A DNA stretch of 64,000 nt from Pectinophora gossypiella (Eukaryota; Arthropoda; Insecta; Lepidoptera; Gelechiidae): contig NC_065423.1 in assembly GCF_024362695.1 (NCBI RefSeq), forward strand, positions 4,705,001 to 4,769,000. Direction: 5' to 3'. The position numbers and the translations under genes were made by a program. The notes under the pieces were generated by a model. That model saw nothing but the letters and a program-made list of their open reading frames with translations. It was not told where the DNA came from and searched no databases. Shown here piece after piece: positions 1 through 12,341 of this stretch (position 1 is its first letter; the number at the start of each line of letters is the position of its first letter).

Positions 1-355
1 CAATAAAACCCATACATTTAATGGGATACATACATAAACTCACGTCTATTTCCCACCAGGGTAAGCAGAGACTATAGAATTCCATTCGCTTCGATCTTGA
101 CACACTTCTCTTGCTTCCACATTCATCAATCGATTCATACACGCACACCGGTTCCGAGTAGATCGTACTAAACCTTTTCTAAGGACGTAAGTCCTTCTAG
201 GTCTTCCTCTGCCAGCCCTACCATCAACTTTCGTTTTAAAAGGGTGGCCGTAAAATAATCGAAAAAAAAACTGTATTTTGAAGGGGCGCCACTGTGATGT
301 CTTGCACTATCTAAATATTTTACTAAAGCCGCTACTGCAATGATCGATGCCAAAG
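1..355. repeat. Dispersed-repeat fragments
   Basis: Positions 20-150 resemble a dispersed lepidopteran repeat, recognised from memory. Positions 240-345 match the right part of two other elements here (about 35940-36012 and 46375-46449), sharing a GGGGYGCCACTGTGA-like core and the closing GCCGCCACTG-like end. No credible coding exon is seen. Confidence 0.5.
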
Positions 356-359
356 TGCA

Positions 360-944
360 CTAGCAATGCAATGATAACGAATTGAATTATCTATCCGAAT
401 ACAAATATTTGCAGGCACGTATTGATTAATTATTATAAGTAGATATGCGTAATTATGATAACTTTGTACTTATCTTTAATATGGATAATATTTAGCGGTC
501 GATTTCGAAGTTTATCTATTTAGGAGAAAGTATTTATAAGGTCGCCGGAAGATGTCACTATATCTACACTAGGTAATAAAGAGGTAAACTTTGTTGGTTT
601 GTTTGTACGAAACAATTTTTGGAAATGCACAGCCGATTTTAAAAATTATTTCAGCAATAGAAAGATGCAATATTCCTGATATAAATTGGCTATATTTCCA
701 CGAATCACAGGTACCATCCCACCCTGGAATTCAAACGCTCTTTCCCATTCTATTATTTATTTATATGTATATTCTTAAGTAGAAATATTTTAACGTCAAC
801 CAGAAAGAACCCGTCACTATTTATAAAAGCCTCTTTGATGGCAATGATACTGTAAAGAAGCATATATTGTACAGTTGAATTATACAGGATGGAAATTGTA
901 TGCAATTTACTTTAAAGACACTATCAAACACTTAGCGTCACACT
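360..944. other. AT-rich stretch, no gene recognised
   Basis: A 63-codon plus-strand frame at 591-782 opens with TTG and has no recognisable family or supporting splice context. I see no other structure. Confidence 0.4.
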
Positions 945-1330
945 GCTAATCACCCCGGATATGTCATAGAAAAAGACGAAACTATTATGTCGTATGTAAC
1001 TCCTTGACATGATGAACGCAGTGTATGTAGGACCGCCATTGTAATAAATGTACACAGCCTATGTACGCCCCATGGCACAGATATGGAACATATTCCACCA
1101 CGCTGCTCCAGTGCGGGCTGATTACATCTCGCAGCCAGGATCAACGCCTTAACGTGCCCTCCGAAGCTAGAAATCATCTTACTTTTTCTAACAATCAGGT
1201 GATGAAGCGTGATAAGTCTTACAGAGTGGGAATCGAACCTGGAATTCCAGATACCGATAAAGAACGGTTCACTATAATACCGTTCGAGCTCTACGTGAAA
1301 CTTGTAACCTTAAAAGGGTATTTGTAATGG
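945..1330. repeat. Degenerate retroposon fragments
   Basis: Positions 1060-1200 contain a worn copy of the module at 35740-35930: a segment around CACGCTGCTCCAGTGCGGG, then the CTTAACGTGCC and CAATCAGGTGAT blocks. Around 1225-1245 a diverged tRNA-B-box-like piece follows. The frames on both strands are non-genic. Confidence 0.5.
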
Positions 1331-1620
1331 AAAATTAAGATTTATTGTACCATGTGCCCCTTTGAAATGTTACTGTAATGGTCACAGGAATAAAGAGCAA
1401 CCATTTCCATCTAACCCATATTATGATGTCATATTATTGCATCTAACACTTGAGTATGATAAACCGATAGCTACTTCCTGTAAAGGTCGACAGTTACAAT
1501 ACAACTAAAATATATGTAAGTACGGATATCTAAAAATAACTGTCTATTTTTGTATCAGTCAAGAGACACGTGCGGGAATGCCTGTACCTATATTATTACT
1601 GTGTGTAGTGATATTACTAT

Positions 1621-1690
1621 ACAGGGTGTTAGTGACATCGTAACGAAAACTTAGGGATAATTCAGACCATGATTCTGATTACGTAATGAC
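1621..1690. repeat. Fragment of the family at 54425-54860
   Basis: It contains GTTAGTGACATCGTAACGAA followed by a GGATAATTCAGACCATGATT-like block. The same order recurs around 54645-54690. Confidence 0.45.
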
Positions 1691-1796
1691 GTAGAATATA
1701 TCATAGATAAACTTCATTAATAATCATCAATCCCGCTCGCATCATCCCACTGTTGGATAGGCCTACTGCATTTTGCACCACCACCCACTGGTGTTA

Positions 1797-2187
1797 GACG
1801 ATTCTCACACTGCCCCGCATCATGCTGCATGTTGCGTGTCGACGCACCTACGCGTGCGCGAGTGCAAACCTGCATCACCGTGCGGGTTTTTTACGCACTC
1901 ACGCGCGTAGGAGCGTTTTGCGCACGGCGGCTCTCATTTCATTCAAAGCCGTTCCAAAATCGGATTCGGTGTGCCATACCTTGCATCTCGCCCCGCACCT
2001 ACGCGCGGGAGTGCATGTTTCTCTCTTGTATGCGCGTGATCCGTATGAACGCGCGCGGATGCATTTTCTGTGTGTTAGACTGTGAGTGTTTTCTATACAA
2101 ACGGAGATACTTACGAGCCGTTGCTTCTTCTGAAGGACACGCATCCACGCGCTACGCTGCATCATGCGGGGCAGTGTGAGAATCGCC
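1797..2187. mobile_element. Harbinger/PIF-like MITE, 391 bp
   Basis: The element starts at 1797 with GACGATTCTCACACTGCCCC and ends at 2187 with the inverted match (GGCGATTCTCACACTGCCCC on the minus strand). The TIRs continue through a CGCAT core to about 28 bp. It is flanked by TTA at 1794-1796 and 2188-2190, the 3-bp duplication typical of PIF/Harbinger. The interior is unusually GC-rich, with inverted CGCGTAGG/CCTACGCG blocks, and has no transposase frame. Class assignment is inferred from TSD length and sequence. Confidence 0.7.
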
Positions 2188-2291
2188 TTATCTGCCTAAA
2201 GCTTAGGTAATAAAGTTCTTTTATATAAGTTTTACTGCCGACAACATTCCCGAAGTAGGAACATTCCCAGGAAAGACATGCGTGTACTCAC

Positions 2292-4028
2292 TGGTTGAAC
2301 TTTTTCTCGTCGAACCACTCTGGTAGTTCGAGCACCAACTCCTCAGGTTTAACCTTGTCCGAGGGCTGCTCCAGCGCTTCCTCTGTCAGGAGCTTGTCCA
2401 CGAACTCTTGCACTGGAAACAAAATTAACTTCAAGTATACTTTAATACGTTTAAATCAGCTCGCGACTACATTTTTATTTCATTTGATTATCTTAGATCT
2501 TTGTAGCCTAACGCCTACCTACGAGAACCTAGTGTGGGGCTTATAGTTTTGTACCTATAGTGGGCATCCAGAAGGGATGGGCCATGGATATTTCTTGAAA
2601 ACTGTTATATAAGAACATCACGGTGTAGGAACCACACTATACTTGCTCAGCTACAAAATTTCGTCCAGCACCTTTTGAGAGTACAGCGATCAGAGATGCT
2701 GGCGTCTCGAATTCCTTCTTTTAGATGTAAAGAAATCTAGCAAACCTTGAGGAGTGGGTGCATGTATACATGTAGTATACACATCTGCCTATTCCTTCGA
2801 GGTCCACCCCAGGGATCAAGTAGGCTATATAAAATAAGTCATTTAAATTGAAATGTCTCTCGATCGGTTGTGGCTCTGCCTGCTTCGATTAGAATAGGCT
2901 AGTTTCCAACTAGTCAAATCAGTTACTTTTTACTAAACGTCAAAACACGAAATGACTATGGAATTTGTATGAAAAAGCAACCTGTGACGTCATAGAAAAA
3001 TGTGACACAATGTCGCACTTTTTATTATATTTTTCTTTATTAAAATTCACAAATAAGTTAAATAGAAAAAAGAAAACTTTTTTGTCACATTTAGATCTGT
3101 CTTTATTTAGTACTCAGAATTTCATAATTTATCTTTGACCTAGGAAACTACCCAATTGTAGGCATGAGTTTGTGTGTATCGAACATACACAACATGGTGC
3201 TTAACATAGGAACTGCAGTAGGATTTAGGTACGCTTTATGCACAAATTATATAAGGAGCAGTTTGCGCTGATTGTCACGTCACACGGTCGCCCCACCTGT
3301 CGAACTTTTTTGTAACTCTCAGTTGTACCTATCAATGAGCAAATTAAGCAAACAATAGACCCTTAACAATGATTGGCCACACTTATCAGAGTTTGTAAAC
3401 ATTCCACGAACAATGTACATTTTTCTGTCTACATTCGAAGGGAAACTTAGTAGTTGGACGGTTTCAAGAAAAATCAAATGAAAATGTTTTATACAAAGTT
3501 GTTAACATTTTTATATCTTATCCACGTCAGCTATTGCGATTGGGTGAGAATAAACTTTATGTAATTGTAATTGAAACTGCCGCTTCAATAGGCGGCCGAA
3601 TTTTGCAATTACTTATGTATGTAATAGATTTAACGATATATTGATAGTGTGCTTTACTTTGGTAAACAATTTACTCCGTCATTATCAACAGGTTGCCGAG
3701 TGGATGTCACCGATACAGGATCAACTGTAAGTTATATACCTACCTATTTGAATACCATAAATCCGTTTTTATATAACTATAGAAAAATTTAAATATAAGT
3801 AAAAATAAATATCATGTTCAGAAGCGTTTATAAGTAACATCACGACGAGTTAGAACATGAGAGTACAATAGCGAAGAGACTAAATGATACATCAGAATCA
3901 AAAAGATATTACTGATTGCCATTAACATACACGTACCACTATTCGGCACAAGTTCTTCAAGTCCTTTCATCAACCGAATTCTACGTTGGCGAAGGTACTT
4001 GGGCTGGTTGCAAACCTTTCGCCAGAGT
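2292..4028 (-). CDS. Partial unrecognised minus-strand gene, two probable exons
   Basis: Two stretches read as spliced exons in compatible phase. The upstream one (about 4028 to 3937) encodes a basic helix-like segment ending LEELVPNS and stops at a GTACGTG donor in phase 1. The next (2412 to 2292) follows a TTTCCAG acceptor, completes the split codon, encodes 40 residues including EFVDKLLTEEALEQPSDKV and LPEWFDEKKFNQ, and ends at GTGAGT. The remaining exons must lie below position 1 and above 4028; no start or stop is visible. The LPEWFDEKKF motif recalls insect DUF2236-type proteins, but that is memory only. The 1.5-kb intron between the exons shows no other gene. The acceptor at 4029 is weak. 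Confidence 0.4.
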
Positions 4029-4240
4029 CTTCAAGCTACTTTAAAGGCTCTATGATTATCAGAAAAAACTTGGTAAACCACCTCACACGATAGAAAAAGG
4101 AGAGAAAACGAATATCACGGTGACTCCAATCGTGTAAATCCCGAATCCTTTTGGTGGTGGGCTCTGATGTGACAAGCGCAACTGAACTTCGACTTTATTA
4201 TGTTAACAGTAGGTTAAAAGCAGCATCAGCGAGACGAGAA

Positions 4241-7200
4241 ATGGACGACGAAGAGGTAGGCAAGATGGTGGAGATAAACCGGGAGTCTACAGAACAGCAG
4301 CTGCCGGTGTTCAAAGTGAGTCAGACCAAGGTGCAGAGCACAGCTACGTTGAAGAGCAAGCTTGAAGACACGTTGTCACGAGCGGAAGACTTGATAGAGA
4401 AGCTACAATTGCAGATATCCGCTGTCGAGAAGAGGGAGAAGACGCTCAAAGAAGCTATCGTCAATGGCAGGTAATATTTATTTTATTAGTCAGCCTAACC
4501 TTCTTTTTTAACATGGCATATTGTAGGTTTACCGCAAATGGCATTAACTAAGTACTTGGCTGGAAAAAAGAGAAGCGCTGAGGGCTCGCACCCGGTACAA
4601 AATTTAAGACAACAGCAGGGTTTGCATGCTAACCGCGCCGCTCTCGGTGCGCATCATATTAAAGGCTTCGGCCAATAGCCAGATATAAACAGCGCCGCGG
4701 AGGTGTGCAGACCCTGCAGGCCTGAGGAAACCCATTTGGGAACCTAACCAATAATCCTGTCCATATAAGGCCCAACCAAGTGGCGGTAATTTATATTTCT
4801 ACAGTCGCTAACTATATAACCTGTACTAATCAATTAGATACCGCGCTGATATGCAACCATCTTGCCAAGAGGTGATGTTTAATGCGCACGGATTATACAT
4901 TAAAAGATACATTTGCAACTTGCCTAAGCATTCTGTAGCTCCTTTCATAAAAATACCTCGTATAACTAAACCTCGTATGCAAAATCAATATTTGGGTAAA
5001 GAATATGGAAGACCTCTACGTTTCTTCACTTATAGCGATCTTGTGCAAAAACAACTATGTTTTAGGTACGACTGCGCTCGTGCTGTGGCTAACACCGGAA
5101 ATTAGTACTTAATTGAACAGCTACACGCACGCAAGTACTTTAACGTCCTCTAAGACCTCAAGATTTTCTCTCTATACATTACCATCAGGGGACGAAAACA
5201 AAAAACTTAAGAGCATTTTGATTATTCCATGCTGTTTAGTCACGTGTAAATGTGTAAAGGTTTGTTAGTCAGTGTAAAAAACTTCATTGGCGTAACGACG
5301 CGCGCGCGGCACAAACAATTATTTGTCGTTTCGCATACAATTTCCGATTCTTCAACAACGGGCCGGGATGCAGGATTTTGATTACAGTTGTAAGAACATA
5401 ACCCGCTCTGCGGCGCGATTTTCCCGTTTTTACGACTTCTTCTAATCAAAGCCCAACCTCATCAACTGTGGAGTCACGGTAACGACTAGATAGGCACTTA
5501 ATAAGGTAAACAGTAGCCGGGACTAAAACATAGTGGTTATATAACCTAACCAAACTAGGGATCACAAAATGATTTTATGTGCTCATGTCCCCATCGGGAT
5601 TCGTTTCCAAGACCGGTTCCGGATCGTTTCCGGATCACGGAGGCCGTTCTGACTGTGTGCAGCAAGCATTGATCTATTTGTTTGAGTACTAAATGCCTAT
5701 TGACTTTGATAAGAGTGGGTGAAGCGAACGTGGTGTGTCAGGATGGCAGTAGTCACTGCGTGATTACTACAAGCGTGTTCTTATGTTTTTTTTTACAGTT
5801 TTACATTTAGCCATTGCAGTAAAAACCAATTCGACTGAAACAAACACATATAAGATATAACAATTATTATTATTTAACTAGAACAATAGCGAAATGCCAC
5901 ATCTGTGAATTTGGTCACCGAACAGCTGTACAGGTTAACGTCCGGGTTGTCCTGGGCCAGGGCCATGTATGTAAATGACTAAACAATCAACCTTTCACTC
6001 AGGGCCGGGGTGACATCAGTGACAGTATCAACCCTGGGCCAGCCGCAGCGCACCTATCTAGTGCGGGACGGGGCATGGACCATGTGCAACGGTATGGTGC
6101 AATACCCGACCACTGTGCAGGCTCCCACCGCCAACCTCTTCACTGAACTGTTCGCTTCACCACGCTGCATCGGACAGGAGGTAACGTATTAACGTACTAT
6201 TCTTCTATCGTGTGGGTCGTGAGGTGGATAACCAATCTACGGAACGACCTTTCGAGTAGGTACGTTGATCTAAGTAGATATTCGGGGCATAAGTTGTTAT
6301 TTTTTCTTTATATTCTATGATAAATTTAAAAAAAAAGTCTTTAAGTAGGTAAGGTAAGCACCTACATCCATGATTTTGTGGCTCTTAATTACCGACAAAG
6401 CATTGCACCCAATTCTGTGCTTTTTACATTATACTATAATTTTATTCTATATGTAGATTAGTGTCATATCGGTCCTTTGGACCTAAATGCCCACCAAAAA
6501 AGCACAAAACCCTGTTACGGACAGGTATATGTTCTTCCAAGTAATATATGCATCCAAATTTAATTTTTTTTTCTTATTCGGCGATAGATTTGTTTTGGTT
6601 TGTTTGTTGTTGTTTGTTTGTTATTTAAATTTGTTCCGTGAGTTTTTCAATACAAATACTTTAAATAAACTGATTGCTTCGGTTTCCTTCTGACCTACTA
6701 AGTCATCGTGAGTCAACAACCTTTAGACTGGTTTGGTAAAGTACTAAATTATTGAGTAGGTCGACTATACCTGTTTGCCCAAAACGAAACATAATGGTGA
6801 CTTGAAATAATCTCCCTGACTCAGCTAAAATGACACGTAAATAACAGACAATCTTTATAATTTACCTACAGCTAATTACGTATTCTGCTATCATTCCATA
6901 AAACATAAACAGCCTATAAACATTCCGTTGATGAGCATAGCCCTTCCTTCAATGTAACGGCGCACATGTATGGAATATACTTCACTAGTCTGCGGATTGG
7001 TGGCGATGTTTTTGTTTTGTTTAGGCTAGTAGTCAACCCATTTTCCAGAAGTTTCAAGCTGTCTGAAGACCTCTGACAACGCATCCGACGAATTTACGCG
7101 CCCTTCGAAGTTAGGAGGAGCACGAAAACAAACTATACTTCAGTATACTCTTCTTCTATCGTGTGGATAGTGAGGTGGATTACCACGGTTATTCCTGAGC

Positions 7201-9713
7201 CGCCATAGGGCCCTGACTCATGTAACGACTACGTGTACTTACATCAGTAAGTAATAACCGGGACTAACGGCTTAACGTGCCTTCCGAAGCACGGATTATC
7301 TTACTTTTTTGTCAATCAGGTGATCAGCCTGTAATATCCTAACTAAACTAGGGATCAAGTGACTTTAGTATACTAAAAGTCACCTATTCGATGTCCCGCT
7401 TCGTTCATCGTTATTTTCGGTATCAATCAACCAGTGTAACTAAGCTACGGGCTGGTTTTGTGTAAATAATTTTCCTCTGTAACGTACCTATTATATTGAT
7501 TTAGGTAAACATATGAATATGTATAATAAATCTACTTACTTATTGTTTAAATAGATTGTAACGTAGATTAGTCAATAAGATAGGTCCTCGAACAATTATA
7601 ATGAAGATGACGCATACCAGTGTAGTTAGGCAACCATATTTGCGAATATATGTGTGTCAGTAAGGCACGTATGCCTTCATATACCTAGTTAAGTTACCTA
7701 TATTTTTATTATTTTTCTTCTTTACCCGTAGATGATGTCAAAGCAAGATCCGTGTGCGTTCAACTCGGTCATAAAGTATGAGACGATACCTGAACGTCGG
7801 AAGTTGGACTACACGGAGGAAGACATCTTCTGCCTACGACCTGCCTTCAATAAGTCCTTGGAACGCTTTCTGAGCGTCCCCAAACGCATCATCAAGGACA
7901 CTTGCAAAGATGGTAAGGCAAAATAAGTAAATAACCACTTGTATACCAAATGAATTTTATGTGTCGTAGGTGTCTGGGTTATATATTACTGAGCCGCCAT
8001 AAGCCCTTGACTTGACTCATGTAACGACTACGTACTTTATTAGTAAGTAGTCACCGGGACCAACGGCTTAACATGCCTTCCGAAGCACGGATCGTCTTAC
8101 TTTCGGACAATCAGGTGATCAGCCTGTAATGTCCTAACCAAACTAGGGATCACAAAGTGATTTTTGTGATATGTCCCCACCGGATTTCGAACCCGGAACC
8201 TCCGGATCGTGAGTCCAACGCTCAACCACTGGACCGAGAAGATGTTTAACGACTCGTTCGTTTAACGTTCGACTTTGTGTCACTATACACTATAGGCGTG
8301 TGTGGCCGGATGAATACCTATAATTTTATCGTATTAATGATATTATAATGATAGCTTAAAGGTGCTAATAAACTTGAGCATTCACTTCTAATGAGCATTT
8401 GTGCGAATGTTACAATACGAGAACATTTTAGCGAGCATTCTATCGAGCGTTCTTGCTCATGAAAACGTTCATAGCACTGTTTGGCTGTATGTTTGGCTCG
8501 GCTCGGTGTTCAGTTCAACAAATATAAAAATGGCGAATGCTCGATGTTCTGTTACAAGTGAATGCTCAAGTCTATCGGTCTGACAAAAAAGGTCGCAACA
8601 TGTATGTCATTAGTCCATTAATCGTAGATTAATCGTGATATTTATTGGAATTGTAAGTAATATCGATTAAGCCGATAACAAAACAATAATAACATAACAT
8701 CACGACTGTATCCCTGTAGGGATAGACAGAAGTGTAGTAGGTTAGTGATTATTTAGAAGATATGAATGCATGGGATTAAGTGTCTGAGAACTGATATTAG
8801 GCAGCTAAATTACTCAATTGTATAAGAATATATTTTTTTAAAGAACGTCTACTAGGGCTTTGTGCCGAGGATTTTCTTGCAGCTTCTTTTCCCCGGCTAT
8901 ACAGGTTGTGAGAAGATGCAGTCGTTTTACGCGGATGAGACGTTCGTTATGTAAAAATTGACGATTCAAAGTGTAACTATCTTACCTATTGAATAAAGAT
9001 ATTTTTGAATTTGAATATATACACTCACTCCATTGCCGTTGACTTTAACCGGGCACAAATCCTAAAAACCACTTTACATGAAAAATGCATTAAGAGAAAG
9101 GTACATTACGAGAAGGGTACTTTTTGAGAAAGGTGCATGGAGTGCATTTTACGAAAGGTACATTACGCGACTGAAGGCAAATGACACATTTGATAGTTAT
9201 TAAATGTCAGCACGCGACTACTTACGCGACGTTGATTACTTTTAGTATTTATTAATAACTATCCAAAGGAAATTGCAAAAGCTCGATACACACAGAACCG
9301 GGAAAGCGGGACTAGCGCACCGCGTCGCGAAAATTTGTATGAAAGTGCAAACAAAATTGCGCGCCGTAGTAGCCCGCCCCGTCTCGGTTCGCTTTTCCAG
9401 CTCCCTGTGTGCACCATTGCATTATAGTGCATAATATTTTAAATTTCCAGGCCTAGTAAGGAGTCTAGCCGATAACACTCAGCAATGTGGAGTGAGAATG
9501 TTGTCAGAGTACACGTTCTACCCTCAAAGGAGCGCGGCGGCCGCGACATTGCCCCTAGAGTACTGCACAGAGAAGGACGGCTCCTGTAAACTCATCGTCG
9601 CCTGGCATGTCACCAATGTCACGGTGGAAAACTTCGAATTCCTCAGAAACGAACTCGCTTTCAAGAAATACTTCATACAGTCAGGCGGACCCTACATCGA
9701 CCAAGCCCTCTAG
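4241..9713 (+). CDS. Unrecognised coiled-coil-containing protein, 283 aa, four exons
   Basis: Exons are 4241-4470, 6003-6180, 7732-7912 and 9451-9713. All junctions are GT-AG and the phases (2, 0, 1) join exactly into 284 codons. The ATG at 4241 is chosen because upstream in-frame starts are only TTG or GTG. Residues about 24-76 form a charged heptad-like coiled coil (LKSKLEDTLSRAEDLIEKLQ). The C-terminal third is denser in hydrophobic and aromatic residues (KLIVAWHVTNVTVENFEFL) and looks folded. There is no signal peptide or membrane segment. An AATAAA lies at 9757-9762. I do not recognise the family and assign no function. Introns carry SINE fragments. The gene is divergent from the minus-strand exons at 2292-4028, which end about 210 bp upstream. 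Confidence 0.7.
4525..4745. repeat. Dispersed repeat in intron 1
   Basis: The motifs ATGGCATTAACTA, ACTTGGC and GCTGAGGGCTC recur in order at about 37250-37310 inside a PP4c intron, so this is a dispersed family. The GC-rich block at 4625-4700 is specific to this copy. Confidence 0.5.
5480..5645 (-). repeat. Diverged tRNA-SINE fragment
   Basis: It shares AGCCGGGACTAA, CCTAACCAAACTAGGGATCA and a degenerate CCCATCGGGATTCG block, in the same order as the better copy at 7965-8247. It lacks most of the tRNA-like head. Confidence 0.5.
7140..7380 (-). repeat. Truncated SINE copy, body only
   Basis: The body matches the copies at 7965-8247 and 48280-48595, from CTTCTATCGTGTGGATAGTG through GGCTTAACGTGCCTTCCGAA to AACTAGGGATCA. 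The tRNA-like head is missing. Confidence 0.6.
7965..8247 (-). mobile_element. tRNA-derived SINE
   Basis: Read on the minus strand, the head (8247 to about 8175) is tRNA-like. It has an A-box-like AGTGGTTGAGCG, a perfect GGTTCGAAATCC B box and a GGTGGGGACA acceptor-like segment. The body then carries CTTAACATGCCTTCCGAAGC (plus-strand reading) and related blocks. Other copies are at 7140-7380, 48200-48595 and 48924-49265. Confidence 0.65.
9285..9415. repeat. Short GC-richer inverted-repeat element
   Basis: CACACAGAACCGGGAAAGCG near the left end pairs imperfectly with CGCTTTTCCAGCTCCCTGTG near the right end. A related CACACAGGGAAGTGGGATGG occurs at about 10333. It ends about 35 bp before the last-exon acceptor of the 4241-9713 gene. 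Confidence 0.35.
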
Positions 9714-9762
9714 TTTGTTGCGTCGTAGTTAATTAATTCATGTTTTTATTTTATAAAATAAA

Positions 9763-11877
9763 TTCTAATTATCCATGTCTCTGTGATTGTTATTCCCTTC
9801 AACATAAGTTACAAAAAGATACCTCCGGCTGATTGACGGAAGGCCTGTTCCTAGCAGCAGTGGGTTTTATGTGTCTAAGTCTTTACGTGATTATTATGGC
9901 TGTATAGGTTTTATTTGAATAAGTGATATTAAGTATATTATAATTTGGGGTGAAGCAAGAGGGAAACCACTGCCCTATTTTTCCCTAAAAAAGTAGCATG
10001 GAGAATATCAAACCGACAAGAGCGGGGCTCTTAAATTAGTGTTGATGATAGGTTTTCTTATGTACAGTCATGAGCAATATAATGTACCCACTTTAGGACT
10101 CTGTCGTACTAACATATTTGACATTTAGTGAGACTTACAGTGCAATTTATCAAAAAACATCATGGGACATGGTCCCAAGGTGTATGCATATTAATTGATG
10201 CTCGTGACCGTACCTTTAGGTACGCTTAGAATTACCGTCGATGATAGCTTCATATTAGGAGTAGGGAGAGACGTCGTATGGCTCCACGACACGATAGTTA
10301 TCAGAAAACAGCCTAAAAATCCTTTTTAAAACTTGATGCACACAGGGAAGTGGGATGGAGCACCAGACTCTACAAAATCTCGCGCTCGGGCGGGCTTGCT
10401 CCGAAGTCCTGTCCGTAGGTAGGTAGGTTGGTATGTGCAGTGAGCGTTATGGTAATCTCAGTCCATTTAAATCCCGTGAGATCCATTCGGAAAAGTTGTA
10501 ATATTTATTTACCACACAGATGCGGATAGGTAGGTTCTAATAGTACTTCTGATGGATATACGATATCGCGAGCGAGACCTATCTACCTATCAGTTTCTAG
10601 GGCTACGCAATAGGTAATCACAATACCCAGATCAAATAAAAAACATAATTACTTATACCTATACTTACTACTGTATTTACACTACCTAGTTATCCACGTG
10701 TACTGACGAGTCTCACGAGGTCAGGTACCTAGGTACTTACCTATTACCTTTCGTTTTACGAAAACAAAAATATAAAATTGCCGAATAACCAGTCGAAAAT
10801 TACAGACAATAAGGACATATCTTAAACGCTATTTCCTGTTTATTTAAGCCTCGTTTGACGAAAACAATAGCCACAATACTCGTAAGGATAACTTTTCGAA
10901 AGTCTCTTAATATCTGCCCAACCCTATAGAGATTAGAGATTATTGGGCTTAATCTGTTTGCTGTCTGAATGTCGAAAAGTTCGAGCAGGTACGTACTATC
11001 ATTAAAAAATAGAACTGCAGCCACTGCAGGATACTTTTTAACGGTTCATGATAGGTACCTTACCTACTAGGTATTCCAACGTTTAATTGAATTTATCAAA
11101 ACTTCCTGCATGAACGGGGTCCCATGAAAGGATATAAATAGAATATCTGCAAGTTTTAAAATATGCATTTGAACATTATCTCCTAATGAAGTAATTAAAT
11201 AAAGTCACTAAAATCCTAGTACCTACCTAGTTAGGTAAAATGTGGGTCAAAGAACCACTAAGTCTACGTACCTACCTATATAGTATGTAAACACGAACGG
11301 CATCGAACGGTTATTTTATTATTAAATTATACTTACATGCTACGAGTACAAAATAGTACTTAAAAAATTATACTTAATTAACACTGAACAAGTAGGACAG
11401 ATAGGTAATTGAATAAAAATAAATAAAAACAAAATTTCTTACCACTTTGATCCATGTTTGAGTCCTATTATTTAGTTTATTCAAGTCTCTTAATTTTACA
11501 TGTATGTAACAACATCCATTTAAATACACTGACCAGTCAGCACTTTCTCTCGATATTTATTTATTTCTATGTAATAAGAGCGAGCGTCACACACACCCGT
11601 TACCTTTCATATTTTATGACAAACTGATTTTTACTATGCTATGTTCCTTGTATGTTGTATCACTTGTATGTATCATGTTGGTATCATGGTATACCATGGT
11701 ATGGTATGGGTGTGTGTTGCTATATTAATTGTAATCGCCAACTATTTTGGTATTTTATTCATATTCAGTTTTATTTATCTCGATCGTCTCTCGATTATTT
11801 TCTTTATATCTTTTGGAATGGAAAATACAAAACTTACCGCTCTCGATAGACCTTTATGATAGGCTGTATAATGAAAT
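9763..11877. other. Intergenic region without a recognised gene
   Basis: It contains a retroposon 3' fragment at about 9824-9870, a MITE at 10072-10213 and a stretch around 10415-11300 rich in TAGGTA/TACCTA words. The frames at 10800-11024 and 11641-12019 are low-complexity or reach into the retroposon at 11889 and show no family. Confidence 0.5.
10072..10213. mobile_element. Short MITE, about 142 bp (copy A)
   Basis: It begins GTACAGTCATGAGCAATATA and ends with the inverted ATGCTCGTGACCGTAC. A second copy lies in opposite orientation at 46831-46978, with the same internal blocks (ATAATGTACCCACTTT, ACATATTTGACATTTAGTGA). Confidence 0.6.
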
Positions 11878-11888
11878 TTCTCCGCAAA

Positions 11889-12292
11889 TTTTTTTTTTTT
11901 TGGTTTGGTTTTCCCCGAAGGGTAAGGCAAAGGGAACTATGCCCATACAGCCATGTCTGACGTATTTTTTTTTCTTGATGATTAATGAAATGATGAAAGG
12001 TGATGATGATGAAACCTAAGCCCCCACCCTCGGAGTAGACTCCTACTCCGAACCCCAAACGAATTAACTCAAAAGTCCGCATAAACTTTTGAGTTATGAA
12101 GCGGCTTCCTGACACGAAGCGAAAATAGGCAGATACACTTTGTTCATTGAATACTCCAATATAATAACACTCGCGAATGTCTTCCGACTAACTTAATGCG
12201 ATCATTAACCACAAAACACCACTTCGTATTAATTATTTAGATTATTCAATGAAGAAAGCAACTGTCCCGTTCCCGCCTCCCGCCAAAAAGCC
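11889..12292 (-). mobile_element. Poly(A) retroposon, copy 1
   Basis: A 404-bp element reading right to left: it starts GGCTTTTTGGCGGG at 12292 and ends in a poly(A) tail (poly-T at 11889). The 11-bp duplication TTCTCCGCAAA flanks it at 11878-11888 and 12293-12303. It is nearly identical to copy 2. There is no reverse-transcriptase frame, so it is non-autonomous. The apparent 70-90-codon frame inside is incidental to the repeat. Confidence 0.8.
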
Positions 12293-12341
12293 TTCTCCGC
12301 AAAAGAACGTGTAAAATAATAAAGTCACTTTTCTTATGTCA

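Noticed and set aside
591..782. 63-codon plus-strand frame
   Set aside because: TTG start, no splice context, no recognisable family.
1822..2179. Overlapping frames of 87-116 codons on both strands
   Set aside because: They lie wholly inside the GC-rich MITE (1797-2187), which lacks stops because of its base composition.
8175..8247. Functional tRNA gene
   Set aside because: The B box is good but the A-box region and cloverleaf are degraded and it is fused to a SINE body.
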